Assembly (NCBI GenBank): GCA_018336195.1
Contig: JAGXQV010000144.1
Location: forward strand, 83,630-147,629
Source of the DNA: Sulfuricella sp.
Lineage (GTDB): Bacteria > Pseudomonadota > Gammaproteobacteria > Burkholderiales > Sulfuricellaceae
Length of the DNA stretch: 64,000 nucleotides
Reading direction: 5' to 3'
Positions 9,584-17,340 of the stretch are shown here, piece by piece. The translations under genes were made by a program, and so were the position numbers. The number at the start of each line of letters is the position of its first letter. The stretch's first letter is position 1. The notes beneath the pieces were generated by a model, which did no database searches, was not told where the DNA came from, and saw only the letters and a program-made list of their open reading frames with translations.

Positions 9584-9646
9584 GATCGCCACCTCAAAAT
9601 TGGATTACCTGACAACGGATACGCAACTTCCGTGCCCAAAATAGAA

Positions 9647-10576
9647 TCAGCTTGCCAGTGCTTCGCGCATCGCCGAACTACCCAGAATACGGCTCAACTT
9701 GTTGGCGTATTGGGGATCGGTTGCATAACCGGAACGCTGGAGAGCAGTAGCAAAGCCACTCGCATCATGCGCGTCGAGAACCGAGGCATAACGCGGGTTG
9801 CCGCGCAACGTGTCTGCATAATCGCGAAAAGCTTCGGCATAGGAAGAATAGGCACGAAACCGTGCCGTGGTTTTTTGCGCGACACCACCGACATATTCAG
9901 TCGTCGGCACTTCCGCCACTGCCCCTTGCCATCCGGCACTCGCCTTGATTCCGAATACGTTGTAAGTCTGCTTGCCATCCGCGCCACGAATTTCGCTCTT
10001 GCCCCAAGCGCTCTCCAAGGCTGCCTGACCAACCAGAAAGTGCGGCGAAACTCCGATTTCCTGGGCTGCACTGGCCGCATGGAGCCATATTTTTTCGACG
10101 AAATCCTTGCGTTGCTTGCCCATCTCCCGGCCGGTATCGATAGCCGGTGGCGCCTGACGCAATGGCACCGTGGGCGCGCTCCGGCTCAATGGAACGGCAG
10201 CGGCTTGCCCATCGGCGGCAATTTTTTCCGCTTGCCCATCCAGCGCCTGGCTCCGCGATAGCTGTTTGACCAGCATGTCCGCCAAGCCGATCCCCTTCCC
10301 GCTGGAGAGTTTCTGGGTCAACTGCTTGTCATGCATCTCGGTATAAAAGCGCGTCTGGTCGCTATCGAACAACCCGTCCTGCGGCACCGCCTCGCGCATG
10401 CTCTTGAGCATCATGTTGAGAAACATGCTCTCGAACTGCTGCGCCACGGTTTTGAGCGCCTTGCCCTGATCCTGGCGAGACAGCAGCTTGAGCTTGTCCA
10501 CGCTCTGGGTATCCAGGGCAAAACGACCGGAAATATCTGCTGGATTAACCATACGGGAAGACTCAGCAAAAAGCAT
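9647..10576 (-). CDS. flgJ: Peptidoglycan hydrolase FlgJ
   Basis: FlgJ is the rod-capping protein that also cuts peptidoglycan so that the rod can cross the wall. The 309-residue form is bifunctional. The N-terminal rod-binding domain (about 25-105) has QQFESMFLNMMLKSMREA and FYTEMHDKQL. The C-terminal glucosaminidase domain (about 150-305) has the likely catalytic glutamate in QAALESAWGKSE (residue 188) and the conserved YATDPQYANKL near the end. A start at the ATG eight codons later (10552, MVNPADISGRF) is also plausible. It is separated from flgI by a terminator-like hairpin. Confidence 0.95.
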   Translation of the reverse strand: MLFAESSRMVNPADISGRFALDTQSVDKLKLLSRQDQGKALKTVAQQFESMFLNMMLKSMREAVPQDGLFDSDQTRFYTEMHDKQLTQKLSSGKGIGLADMLVKQLSRSQALDGQAEKIAADGQAAAVPLSRSAPTVPLRQAPPAIDTGREMGKQRKDFVEKIWLHAASAAQEIGVSPHFLVGQAALESAWGKSEIRGADGKQTYNVFGIKASAGWQGAVAEVPTTEYVGGVAQKTTARFRAYSSYAEAFRDYADTLRGNPRYASVLDAHDASGFATALQRSGYATDPQYANKLSRILGSSAMREALAS

Positions 10577-10586
10577 TCCAGAAATA

Positions 10587-10617
10587 GAAAACGGGGAAGC
10601 GGAAACCGCTCCCCCGT
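10587..10617 (-). terminator. Hairpin with short T run between flgI and flgJ
   Basis: A 12-bp stem with one mismatch (arms 10591-10602 and 10606-10617, loop of three) lies just after the flgI stop in the reading direction. It is followed on the minus strand by TTTTCTATTT. It could be a partial terminator or an mRNA-stability element that lowers flgJ and downstream expression. Confidence 0.6.
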
Positions 10618-10635
10618 CAATTCTTGAAAAAATGC

Positions 10636-11751
10636 TTAGATGATTTCCAACTCAGCGTGCAGCGCCCCCGCGGACTTCATGGCCTGGAGGATCGCCAACA
10701 GATCCTGCGGCGTGGCGCCCACGGCGTTCAACGCCTTGACCACCTGCCCTAGCGAGACGCTACGCGGCAGGACCACCAGCCCGGCCTTGTCGGACTTGAT
10801 GTCCACCTTGCTTTCCTGGGTCGCGACGGTCTGCCCTTGCGATAGGGCGGCCGGCTGACTGACGTTGGTGTCGGTGGTAATGGTCACGGTGAGATTCCCG
10901 TGAGCAATGGCACAAGTGTCGACCGAAACCAACTGGTTCATGACCACCGAACCGGTGCGTGCATTGAGGATGACCTTTGCGGCGGTGTCGCCGGGATTGA
11001 CGGACAAGTTTTCAACGGTAGCGAGAAACGCTACGCGCTGGTTGGCGTCGCGCGGCGCCTTGACGCGCACCACTCGACCATCCTGAGCTGCGGCGGCCCC
11101 TTCGCCGATGGCTTTGTTGATGGCCTGCACCACCCGCTGGGCGGTAGTGAAATCGCTGCCGTTAAGTTCGAAATAGACGAACTCGCCCTGACCAAGCGGG
11201 GTCTCCACGGCACGTTCGACCGTCGCACCGCTGGCGATGCGTCCCACGCTCAACTGATTGACTTGGGTACTCGCCCCACCGGCCTGCGCCCCGGCCCCAG
11301 CTACTAGCAGGTTGCCTTGTGCGACCGCGTAAACCTGCCCGTCCATCCCCTTCAGGGGGGTCATCAGCAAAGTGCCACCACGCAGGCTTTTAGCATTGCC
11401 GATTGAGGAAACAGTGATATCGAGCGTCTGCCCCGGCCGGGCGAACGCGGGCAGGGCGGCCGTGACGGTCACCGCAGCAACGTTCTTGAGCTGGAGGGTG
11501 GTGCCCGGTGGCAAATTGACGCCCAACTGGCTCAACATGCTCGCCACGCTTTGTACGGTAAAAGGGGTCTGGGTGGTTTGGTCACCGCTGCCATCGAGAC
11601 CAACCACGATACCGTAACCGACCAGTTGGTTGGAGCGCACCCCCTGAATGCTGGCGATGTCCTTGATGCGGTCGGCATGAGCCGGCAAAGCGAGCAAGAC
11701 GACCAGGGAAAACAGGAATGCGAGCAGCTTGGGGAGGGGCATGTTATCCAT
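10636..11751 (-). CDS. flgI: Flagellar P-ring protein FlgI
   Basis: FlgI forms the periplasmic P ring around the rod in the peptidoglycan layer. The 371-residue precursor has a Sec signal peptide (LLAFLFSLVVLLALPAHA) followed by the mature start DRIKDIASIQGVRSNQLVGY, which is characteristic of the family. The motifs VGLDGSGDQT and MLSQLGVNLP are visible, and the C-terminal part VNALNAVGATPQDLLAILQ-like sequence is intact. The length is normal. It follows flgH with a one-base gap, so the two ring genes are translationally coupled. An ATG three codons in is an alternative start. Confidence 0.97.
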   Translation of the reverse strand: MDNMPLPKLLAFLFSLVVLLALPAHADRIKDIASIQGVRSNQLVGYGIVVGLDGSGDQTTQTPFTVQSVASMLSQLGVNLPPGTTLQLKNVAAVTVTAALPAFARPGQTLDITVSSIGNAKSLRGGTLLMTPLKGMDGQVYAVAQGNLLVAGAGAQAGGASTQVNQLSVGRIASGATVERAVETPLGQGEFVYFELNGSDFTTAQRVVQAINKAIGEGAAAAQDGRVVRVKAPRDANQRVAFLATVENLSVNPGDTAAKVILNARTGSVVMNQLVSVDTCAIAHGNLTVTITTDTNVSQPAALSQGQTVATQESKVDIKSDKAGLVVLPRSVSLGQVVKALNAVGATPQDLLAILQAMKSAGALHAELEII

Positions 11752-11752
11752 C

Positions 11753-12490
11753 CTAGAACATTACGCTGAGGAAAAACCGTGCCAACATGCTGGTCAGCTT
11801 GGCCGGGTCGATAAAGTGGTTGTCTTTGAATTCGATATGGGCATCGGCAAGCTGGACCGAGTTAACCGTATTGGTAGAGGAGATGTAATTGGGATTGACC
11901 ACCCCGGCCAACCGCAGGAACTCGGTTTTGTCGCCCACGGAAACTTGCTTTTCGCCGCTCACCACCAGATTGCCGTTAGACAGCACTTCGAGCACGGTAA
12001 CGGTGACGGTACCGGTAAAGGTATTGGCATTAGCATTTTGCCCCTTGTCGTCGTACTTGGTCGCCGATGATGCGTCCAGCAGCGTGGTGTTGGTGGACTG
12101 CCCCGCGAAGATGTTGGGCGACATGGTCAGCTTGGCACTGCCGCTGTGTGTATCGTTGGTGCTGGCCTGCGAACTGGCGGAATTCTTTTCGTTGATGACC
12201 ACCGTCAGAGTATCGCCGATGTTGCGTGCGCGGCGATCTTCAAACAGGTACAGCCTATTGTAGCCAGCTTGAAAAATGGTCCCATTCGCCACCAGCGGCG
12301 CGGCGCTAGGCTGCGGACGAGCGGTCAAAGGCTGCTTGATGGTACTGGAAGGCGCTGTAGCGCACCCCGACAAAACCAGCAACCCCAGCAACATCAGAAC
12401 TTTTATCCGCCCTCCCGAGGAAGCCAAAGAACTACCCGTATTTTTCAGAAAGCGTTTATCCGCATAATCCTTGTTAACCAGGCTAACCAT
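11753..12490 (-). CDS. flgH: Flagellar L-ring lipoprotein FlgH
   Basis: FlgH forms the outer-membrane L ring. The 245-residue precursor has a long N-terminal leader and then a lipobox LVLSGC with the lipidated cysteine near residue 43, consistent with outer-membrane anchoring. The conserved core LFEDRRARNIGDTLTVVINE and the C-terminal region with VSVGDKTEFLRLAGVVNP and ARFFLSVMF are typical. The long leader before the hydrophobic stretch suggests that translation may begin further in than the first possible start. The gene lies between flgG and flgI in the usual order. Confidence 0.95.
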   Translation of the reverse strand: MVSLVNKDYADKRFLKNTGSSLASSGGRIKVLMLLGLLVLSGCATAPSSTIKQPLTARPQPSAAPLVANGTIFQAGYNRLYLFEDRRARNIGDTLTVVINEKNSASSQASTNDTHSGSAKLTMSPNIFAGQSTNTTLLDASSATKYDDKGQNANANTFTGTVTVTVLEVLSNGNLVVSGEKQVSVGDKTEFLRLAGVVNPNYISSTNTVNSVQLADAHIEFKDNHFIDPAKLTSMLARFFLSVMF

Positions 12491-12505
12491 TTCAGTTACC
12501 TCCTA

Positions 12506-13288
12506 TCACATCTGGGTCAGGCGCTGCAGCATCTGGTCGGATGTCTGCACTGCTTTGGAATTAAGTTCGTAGGAACGCTGGGTCTGGATCATGTTGACCA
12601 GTTCTTCCACCACGTTGACGTTGGAAGTTTCCACGAATGACTGGTTGAGCACCCCTAGACCATTGGTCCCCGGCGTATTGGGAGCGGGCGCCCCGGAAGC
12701 GGCGGTCTCCGCGTAGAGATTCTCACCCAGGCTTTGCAGGCCGGCGGGATTGATGAAATTAGCCAACTGGATCGAGCCGATTTGCTGCCCGGTGGGACTT
12801 CCCGGCTGCACCACCGTCACCGTGCCATCGCGGCCGATCGTGACACTCTGTGCATCCGCCGGAATGGTAATGGCGGGCTGGACCGGGAAACCGGCTGCGG
12901 TCACCAGTTGCCCCTGATTATCCATCTGAAAAGACCCATCGCGGGTATAGGCTGTACTGCCATCCGGCATCAAAATCTGGAAAAACCCCTTGCCGTTGAT
13001 TGCCACATCTAGTGGATTGCCGGTCTTTTCCAGATTGCCCTGCAAGTGCATACGCTCGGTCGCAACCGGAAACACCCCGGTACCGATTTGCAAGCCCGAC
13101 GGCAACTGGCTTTGCTGGGTAGATTGGGCACCCGGCTGACGCTCGACCTGATACAACAGATCCTGAAAAATTGCGCGGGATTTCTTGAAGCCGGTCGTAC
13201 TGACGTTGGCCATGTTATTGGATATCACGTCCATGTGAAGCTGCTGGGCTTCAAGGCCGGTTTTGGAAATCCACAGGGAACGGATCAT
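12506..13288 (-). CDS. flgG: Flagellar distal rod protein FlgG
   Basis: FlgG forms the distal rod inside the L and P rings. The 260-residue length matches the family. The N-terminus [16 protein letters not shown] with [15 protein letters not shown], the central [10 protein letters not shown] and [13 protein letters not shown] motifs, and the C-terminal [20 protein letters not shown] are all diagnostic. The gene is part of the flgB-J minus-strand operon, 16 bases after flgF. Confidence 0.97.
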   Translation of the reverse strand: MIRSLWISKTGLEAQQLHMDVISNNMANVSTTGFKKSRAIFQDLLYQVERQPGAQSTQQSQLPSGLQIGTGVFPVATERMHLQGNLEKTGNPLDVAINGKGFFQILMPDGSTAYTRDGSFQMDNQGQLVTAAGFPVQPAITIPADAQSVTIGRDGTVTVVQPGSPTGQQIGSIQLANFINPAGLQSLGENLYAETAASGAPAPNTPGTNGLGVLNQSFVETSNVNVVEELVNMIQTQRSYELNSKAVQTSDQMLQRLTQM

Positions 13289-13304
13289 TTTATTGTCCTT
13301 ATCG

Positions 13305-14048
13305 TTATGCGTTCAGATTCATCAACTGGCTGGCCTGCTTGGCGTTGGTATCGGCGTTTTGCACCAGTTTCCACTGCATTTCGAACTGCCGCGCCTGACT
13401 GATCATGCTAATCATGGTGTCCACCACATTGACGTTGCTACCCTCCAGGGCGCCGCCGAGAACGTGCACGTTGGCATCCGCCTGGGCGACCTGACCGTTT
13501 TTTTGACGAAACAGGCCGTCCGTTCCTTTCACCAGATCGCTTTCCGGGGGATTGACCAGCTTGATGCGCCCTACCGTTGCGACAGCGTTCAACCCACCGG
13601 TATTGGGGATGATCGAAATCGTTCCGTCGCGGCCCACCGTCACCTGCGAATCGGGAGGAATCGTGATCGGGCCGCCATCGCCAACCACCAAGCGCCCCGT
13701 GCGGGTTTGCAACAGACCGTTTGAGGCAACTGTCAAGCTGCCGTTGCGGGTATAGGCTTCGCTCCCGTCTTCGGCCTGCACCGCGATCCAGCCCTTGCCC
13801 TGCACGGCAACGTCGAGGTCGCGCCCGGTATTCTGGGTAACCCCTTCGCTCAAATCCGCACCAACCGTGTTGTCGACCACGAAAGACCTGGTTTTCGCGC
13901 CATCCCCCTGCACCGGCAAGGCGCGGAAGGAGTTCTGTTCGGCCTTGTAGGCGGTGGTGGTAGCATTGGCGAGGTTGTGCGCGGTCGCCGCCTGCTGGAT
14001 GAAACTATGCTTGGCCCCCGTCATAGCGAGGTAAATCATGCGATCCAT
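13305..14048 (-). CDS. flgF: Flagellar proximal rod protein FlgF
   Basis: FlgF is a proximal rod subunit. The 247-residue protein begins [16 protein letters not shown] with [18 protein letters not shown], has the shared core [20 protein letters not shown], and ends with [20 protein letters not shown] and a C-terminal helix. The threonine-alanine-tyrosine sequence in the N-terminal conserved block (in place of TGFK) is typical of FlgF. It is separated from flgE by a 115-bp gap containing a strong hairpin, an unusually long space for this otherwise tight operon. Confidence 0.95.
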   Translation of the reverse strand: MDRMIYLAMTGAKHSFIQQAATAHNLANATTTAYKAEQNSFRALPVQGDGAKTRSFVVDNTVGADLSEGVTQNTGRDLDVAVQGKGWIAVQAEDGSEAYTRNGSLTVASNGLLQTRTGRLVVGDGGPITIPPDSQVTVGRDGTISIIPNTGGLNAVATVGRIKLVNPPESDLVKGTDGLFRQKNGQVAQADANVHVLGGALEGSNVNVVDTMISMISQARQFEMQWKLVQNADTNAKQASQLMNLNA

Positions 14049-14074
14049 GACTAACTCCGGTACTGAGAGGCAAG

Positions 14075-14105
14075 CAATGGGTGATGGGAAAGCCCATCGC
14101 CATTG
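14075..14105 (-). other. Strong intercistronic hairpin between flgE and flgF
   Basis: Arms 14075-14088 and 14093-14105 pair almost perfectly (13 pairs, one bulge) around the loop AAAG. No T run follows on the minus strand, so it looks less like a terminator and more like a 3' stabilising or processing element. That would fit the need for far more hook protein than rod protein. The remaining gap sequence shows nothing else I can name. Confidence 0.6.
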
Positions 14106-14163
14106 GCAAGTGGTGCACTATTCTTCATCGCATCGCCTCATCGCTGATTACCCGTCAAAACTA

Positions 14164-15462
14164 TTAGCGCAGGTTCACCAGGGTCTGCAACACCTGATCC
14201 TGAGTCTTGATGGTCTGGGCATTGGCCTGATAGACGCGCTGGGCGGTAATCATGCCTACCAACTCCTGGGTCAGGTCGACGTTGGAGTCTTCCACCGAAG
14301 CCGATTGCAAGACCCCCATGTTGCCGCTGCCGGGCTTGCCGACGATGGGCTGGCCGGATTCGGGAGATTCCACCCACTGGTTGTTACCGATGGGCTTCAA
14401 GCCCTGGTTATTGGTAAAGCTGGCTACTGCCATCTGCCCCATCACCTTGGTCTTGCCGTTGGTGTAGCGCCCCTGAATCATCCCCTCCGGATCAATGGCG
14501 AAGCCGGAAAGACGGCCCGCCGCGTAGCCGTCCTGGGTCAGTGACGTCACGCCGAAATTGCTGCCGAACTGGGTCAGCTTACCCATGTCCAGAGAAATAG
14601 CCTGGGTCAGATCCCAATCGCCGGTAGTCCAGCCGGCGGGAACCGGACTCGTCACCCCCAGCCCCTTGGTACCATCCTGCAACGTAACCGCCGACAATTT
14701 GCCGGTGTTGTCGAAAGAGACTTGCCCCATATCCATCACGGCACCGCCGGTAAACTGCCCGCCATCCAACACCATCCTGACATCCCACGTATTGGCGGTA
14801 GCCGTTTTGACGAAATACAGGCTCGCCACATGGTTGTTGCCTAAGGTATCGTAGACCGTGATCGAGGTCGAATCGTTGTATTGCGTGGGATCCGGCGGCA
14901 CATAGGTGGGCGGGGTGGTAGCCGGAACCACGGGGGTCAACGCCATGGCAAAAGGTGCCGTCGGCGCAGTCTTACGCGAATCCAGGTTGGCGGTAATCGC
15001 CATATTCGAACTGACAGCCGGATTCAAATCCGCCGTGTCGATCTTGAGATCGCCCACCTCGCCGGTCAGGGTCCCCCCCTTGACCTGGTAGCCGGTCAGA
15101 TGCAACCCGGTGTTGCCGACGATGTAGCCATCCTTGTTCAACTGGAACTGGCCGTTGCGGGTATAGGTGATCGCGCCGTTATTACTCATGCGAAATAGGC
15201 CGGGGCCATTGATCGCCACATCCAGCGGATTGTTGGTGGTGCTGATGTTGCCCTGGGTAAATTGTTGCGCCACCGCAGCCAGCTTGGAGCCAATACCAAT
15301 GGAATTGGTACCGGCACCGGACAGCGAGGCCGCGTACACGTCGGCAAATTGCGCCTGCGACTGCTTGAACCCGACAGTGGAGGCATTGGCAACGTTGTTG
15401 CCGATCACATCCAGATTCTTGGCGGAAACATTTAGTCCGCTTAAGCCTTGTTGAAAACTCAT
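14164..15462 (-). CDS. flgE: Flagellar hook protein FlgE
   Basis: FlgE is the hook subunit, exported by the flagellar type III system. At 432 residues it is close to typical. The N-terminal D0 helix MSFQQGLSGLNVSAKNLDVI is followed by NNVANASTVGFKQSQ, then the D1 and D2 domains with NDSTSITVYDTLGNNH. The C-terminus SVEDSNVDLTQELVGMITAQ is the partner helix. It lies immediately downstream of flgD, whose product is the hook scaffold, 9 bases away. The short paralogue at 8768-9583 shares both ends of this protein. Confidence 0.97.
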   Translation of the reverse strand: MSFQQGLSGLNVSAKNLDVIGNNVANASTVGFKQSQAQFADVYAASLSGAGTNSIGIGSKLAAVAQQFTQGNISTTNNPLDVAINGPGLFRMSNNGAITYTRNGQFQLNKDGYIVGNTGLHLTGYQVKGGTLTGEVGDLKIDTADLNPAVSSNMAITANLDSRKTAPTAPFAMALTPVVPATTPPTYVPPDPTQYNDSTSITVYDTLGNNHVASLYFVKTATANTWDVRMVLDGGQFTGGAVMDMGQVSFDNTGKLSAVTLQDGTKGLGVTSPVPAGWTTGDWDLTQAISLDMGKLTQFGSNFGVTSLTQDGYAAGRLSGFAIDPEGMIQGRYTNGKTKVMGQMAVASFTNNQGLKPIGNNQWVESPESGQPIVGKPGSGNMGVLQSASVEDSNVDLTQELVGMITAQRVYQANAQTIKTQDQVLQTLVNLR

Positions 15463-15471
15463 GATAGCCTC

Positions 15472-16128
15472 CTAGAAAATCTGTTTGACGCTGGTCGCAT
15501 CCACCGCGCCAACCCCTGCCACATTCAATTTGACGCCCGTGCTGGTAATCGAAACACTTTCTACCGAGCTTAGCGCCAGCTTGTCTGCCGTCACTTTTTC
15601 CGTTCCCTGCTTGGCGACCACGTCGAAGGTGTAAGTTCCATCTTTCTGCGCAACCGAACTCTGGTTTTTGCCATCCCACTGGAAACTCACCGTTCCGGCC
15701 TTCTGCGCGCCAAGATCGAGGGTGCGAACCACCGCGCCGCTGGCATCCTTGACCGAAACCACCACACTATCGGCATTGCCTTTGAGATCCATGCCAGCAA
15801 AAGCCGTGCCACTAGCCAACGCCATCACCGAACCGGAAGCCAGCACGTTGCGCCCGACCATATTTGCCGCCTGCAAAGCCTGGGCGGCTTGAAAACTATC
15901 CGACATCGACGTCAGCGAGGTGTTGAGCTTCTCGATCCCCGTCACCGTGCTGAGTTGCGCCATTTGCGACGTCACCTGCGCATTGTCGAGCGGATTGAGC
16001 GGATCCTGGTTTTTCATCTGGGTCACCAGGAGCTTGAGGAAACGGTCTTCGGTCGCCTGGGTACCGGTCGAACTGGTAGTGGTCGTAGTCTTGGGATTTA
16101 CCGCCGCCATCACGTCAGAAATTGCCAT
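15472..16128 (-). CDS. flgD: Flagellar hook assembly scaffold protein FlgD
   Basis: FlgD caps the growing hook and is not part of the finished structure. The 218-residue protein has the diagnostic N-terminal motif EDRFLKLLVTQMKNQDPLNP followed by NAQVTSQMAQLSTVTGIEKL. Its C-terminal half contains the FlgD Ig-like/tudor-like fold with FQWDGKNQSSV. The length is normal. It sits between flgC and flgE in the standard order. Confidence 0.96.
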   Translation of the reverse strand: MAISDVMAAVNPKTTTTTSSTGTQATEDRFLKLLVTQMKNQDPLNPLDNAQVTSQMAQLSTVTGIEKLNTSLTSMSDSFQAAQALQAANMVGRNVLASGSVMALASGTAFAGMDLKGNADSVVVSVKDASGAVVRTLDLGAQKAGTVSFQWDGKNQSSVAQKDGTYTFDVVAKQGTEKVTADKLALSSVESVSITSTGVKLNVAGVGAVDATSVKQIF

Positions 16129-16148
16129 TTTCTATCTCCTTGATTATC

Positions 16149-16559
16149 TTACTGACCCATGGTCAGCGTTTTGAGCAGAAGGGTTTTGGCGGTATTCGCC
16201 ATATCCACGTTTGTCTGGTAGGAACGTGACGCGGAAATCATGTTGACCATTTCCTCCACCACGTTGACGTTGGGCATCGCCACATACCCCTTGGCGTCGG
16301 CCAGGGGATGCTTGGGGTCGTACACCATCTTGAGCGGCGACGGGTCTTCGATCACCGACTTGACCTTCACCCCCACTGCGGCTTGCGCCGGAGCGCCGAC
16401 GTTCTCCGCGGAAAAGATCACCTGCTTGGCGCGGTAGGGCTGCCCATTGGAACTGGTCACGCTTTCGGCGTTCGCCATGTTGCTCGCCGTTGCGTTCAAA
16501 CGCATCGACTGGGCGGTCATCGCCGACCCGGCAATATTGAATACGTTAAATAGAGACAT
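16149..16559 (-). CDS. flgC: Flagellar proximal rod protein FlgC
   Basis: FlgC is a proximal rod subunit. The 136-residue protein opens with [20 protein letters not shown] and [12 protein letters not shown] and ends with [20 protein letters not shown] and a final helix. The length and both conserved ends are standard. Its start codon overlaps the last base of the flgB stop, indicating translational coupling. Confidence 0.97.
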   Translation of the reverse strand: MSLFNVFNIAGSAMTAQSMRLNATASNMANAESVTSSNGQPYRAKQVIFSAENVGAPAQAAVGVKVKSVIEDPSPLKMVYDPKHPLADAKGYVAMPNVNVVEEMVNMISASRSYQTNVDMANTAKTLLLKTLTMGQ

Positions 16560-16969
16560 TATTGCGACTGCCCTTGAATTGCGGAGAGAAGCTGCTTCAC
16601 CTTGCCGCTGATGCGATCGACGCTGAACTGGTAATGCAGCGCGTTATCGGTGAACTGGCTACGCTCCACGTCCATATCCACGGTATTGCCGTCGATGCTC
16701 GGTTGCACCGACGAACGGTATTTCAAATCCACCCCCAGCGGGTTGTCCTGCTTGGACTGCAAATGGCGCGACGAGGTCGTGCGCATTTCAAGCTTGCTGG
16801 TCTGTCCGCCCATAGCCCGGTCCAATTCACTGGAAAAATCGAAATCACGGGACTTGTAACTGGGCGTATCGGCATTGGCGATATTCGAGGCCAGCACCTG
16901 CTGGCGATAGGCGCGCAAATCCAGCGACTTTTGTAGAAACTTGAACTCGGTATCGAGATGACTGACCAT
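16559..16969 (-). CDS. flgB: Flagellar proximal rod protein FlgB
   Basis: FlgB is the rod subunit nearest the export gate and heads the operon. The 136-residue protein carries [20 protein letters not shown] and [12 protein letters not shown] in the N-terminal half, and [20 protein letters not shown] in the C-terminal half, all typical of FlgB. The 371-bp region upstream contains a possible sigma-54 promoter and several hairpins. Confidence 0.97.
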   Translation of the reverse strand: MVSHLDTEFKFLQKSLDLRAYRQQVLASNIANADTPSYKSRDFDFSSELDRAMGGQTSKLEMRTTSSRHLQSKQDNPLGVDLKYRSSVQPSIDGNTVDMDVERSQFTDNALHYQFSVDRISGKVKQLLSAIQGQSQ

Positions 16970-17340
16970 GTTGCAACCCCAAACTGGATTATTTCGAGGT
17001 TACAAAAGCACAGAATATGCCAGACAGCGAATCCCACAGCCCACCCTGCTTTGGCTGGTCACACGAACATATTCCGGCAAGAATTGCCGAAAGCGGCAAT
17101 AAGCCAGCCGCAATGGGGCGGTGACGCGCCCTTTTGGGAGCGCTGACTGTCACACCCTCCCCCGTGATCTACGCTATTGGGCGAGGCGGAGCTGGCTCAG
17201 ATAACTATGCTGGAAAGGAATTGCGGAACGGGATAATGATGTCGCCAAGTATGGCGACATCCACGGCATTCCTCTTGTTTGGCTTGTCGAAAGACTGACA
17301 ACTCCGAGAAGTTTTGGATTGGGCCGAAAGCGGCCCAGAT
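16970..17340. other. 371-bp regulatory gap upstream of flgB with several hairpins
   Basis: No gene is supported here. It holds three perfect stems: 17083-17100 (ATTGCCG-AAAG-CGGCAAT), 17239-17260 (9-bp stem around AGTA) and 17320-17337 (TGGGCCG-AAAG-CGGCCCA). The first and third share the core GCCGAAAGCGGC. The third lies just after the stop of the diguanylate cyclase gene and may aid its termination, although no T run follows. The first overlaps the sigma-54-like element. Confidence 0.6.
17096..17110 (-). promoter_or_regulatory. Candidate sigma-54 promoter for the flgB operon
   Basis: On the minus strand the sequence CGGCTGG-CTTA-TTGCC keeps the GG and GC dinucleotides 10 bases apart, as in the TGGCACG-N4-TTGC consensus. 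It would start transcription about 115 bases before flgB. The -24 element is only a partial match, so this is a candidate rather than a firm call. Confidence 0.35.

Noticed and set aside
17209..17225. Plus-strand sigma-54-like site TGGAAAGGAATTGC
   Set aside because: The GG-GC spacing is 9 rather than 10 and no plus-strand gene follows.
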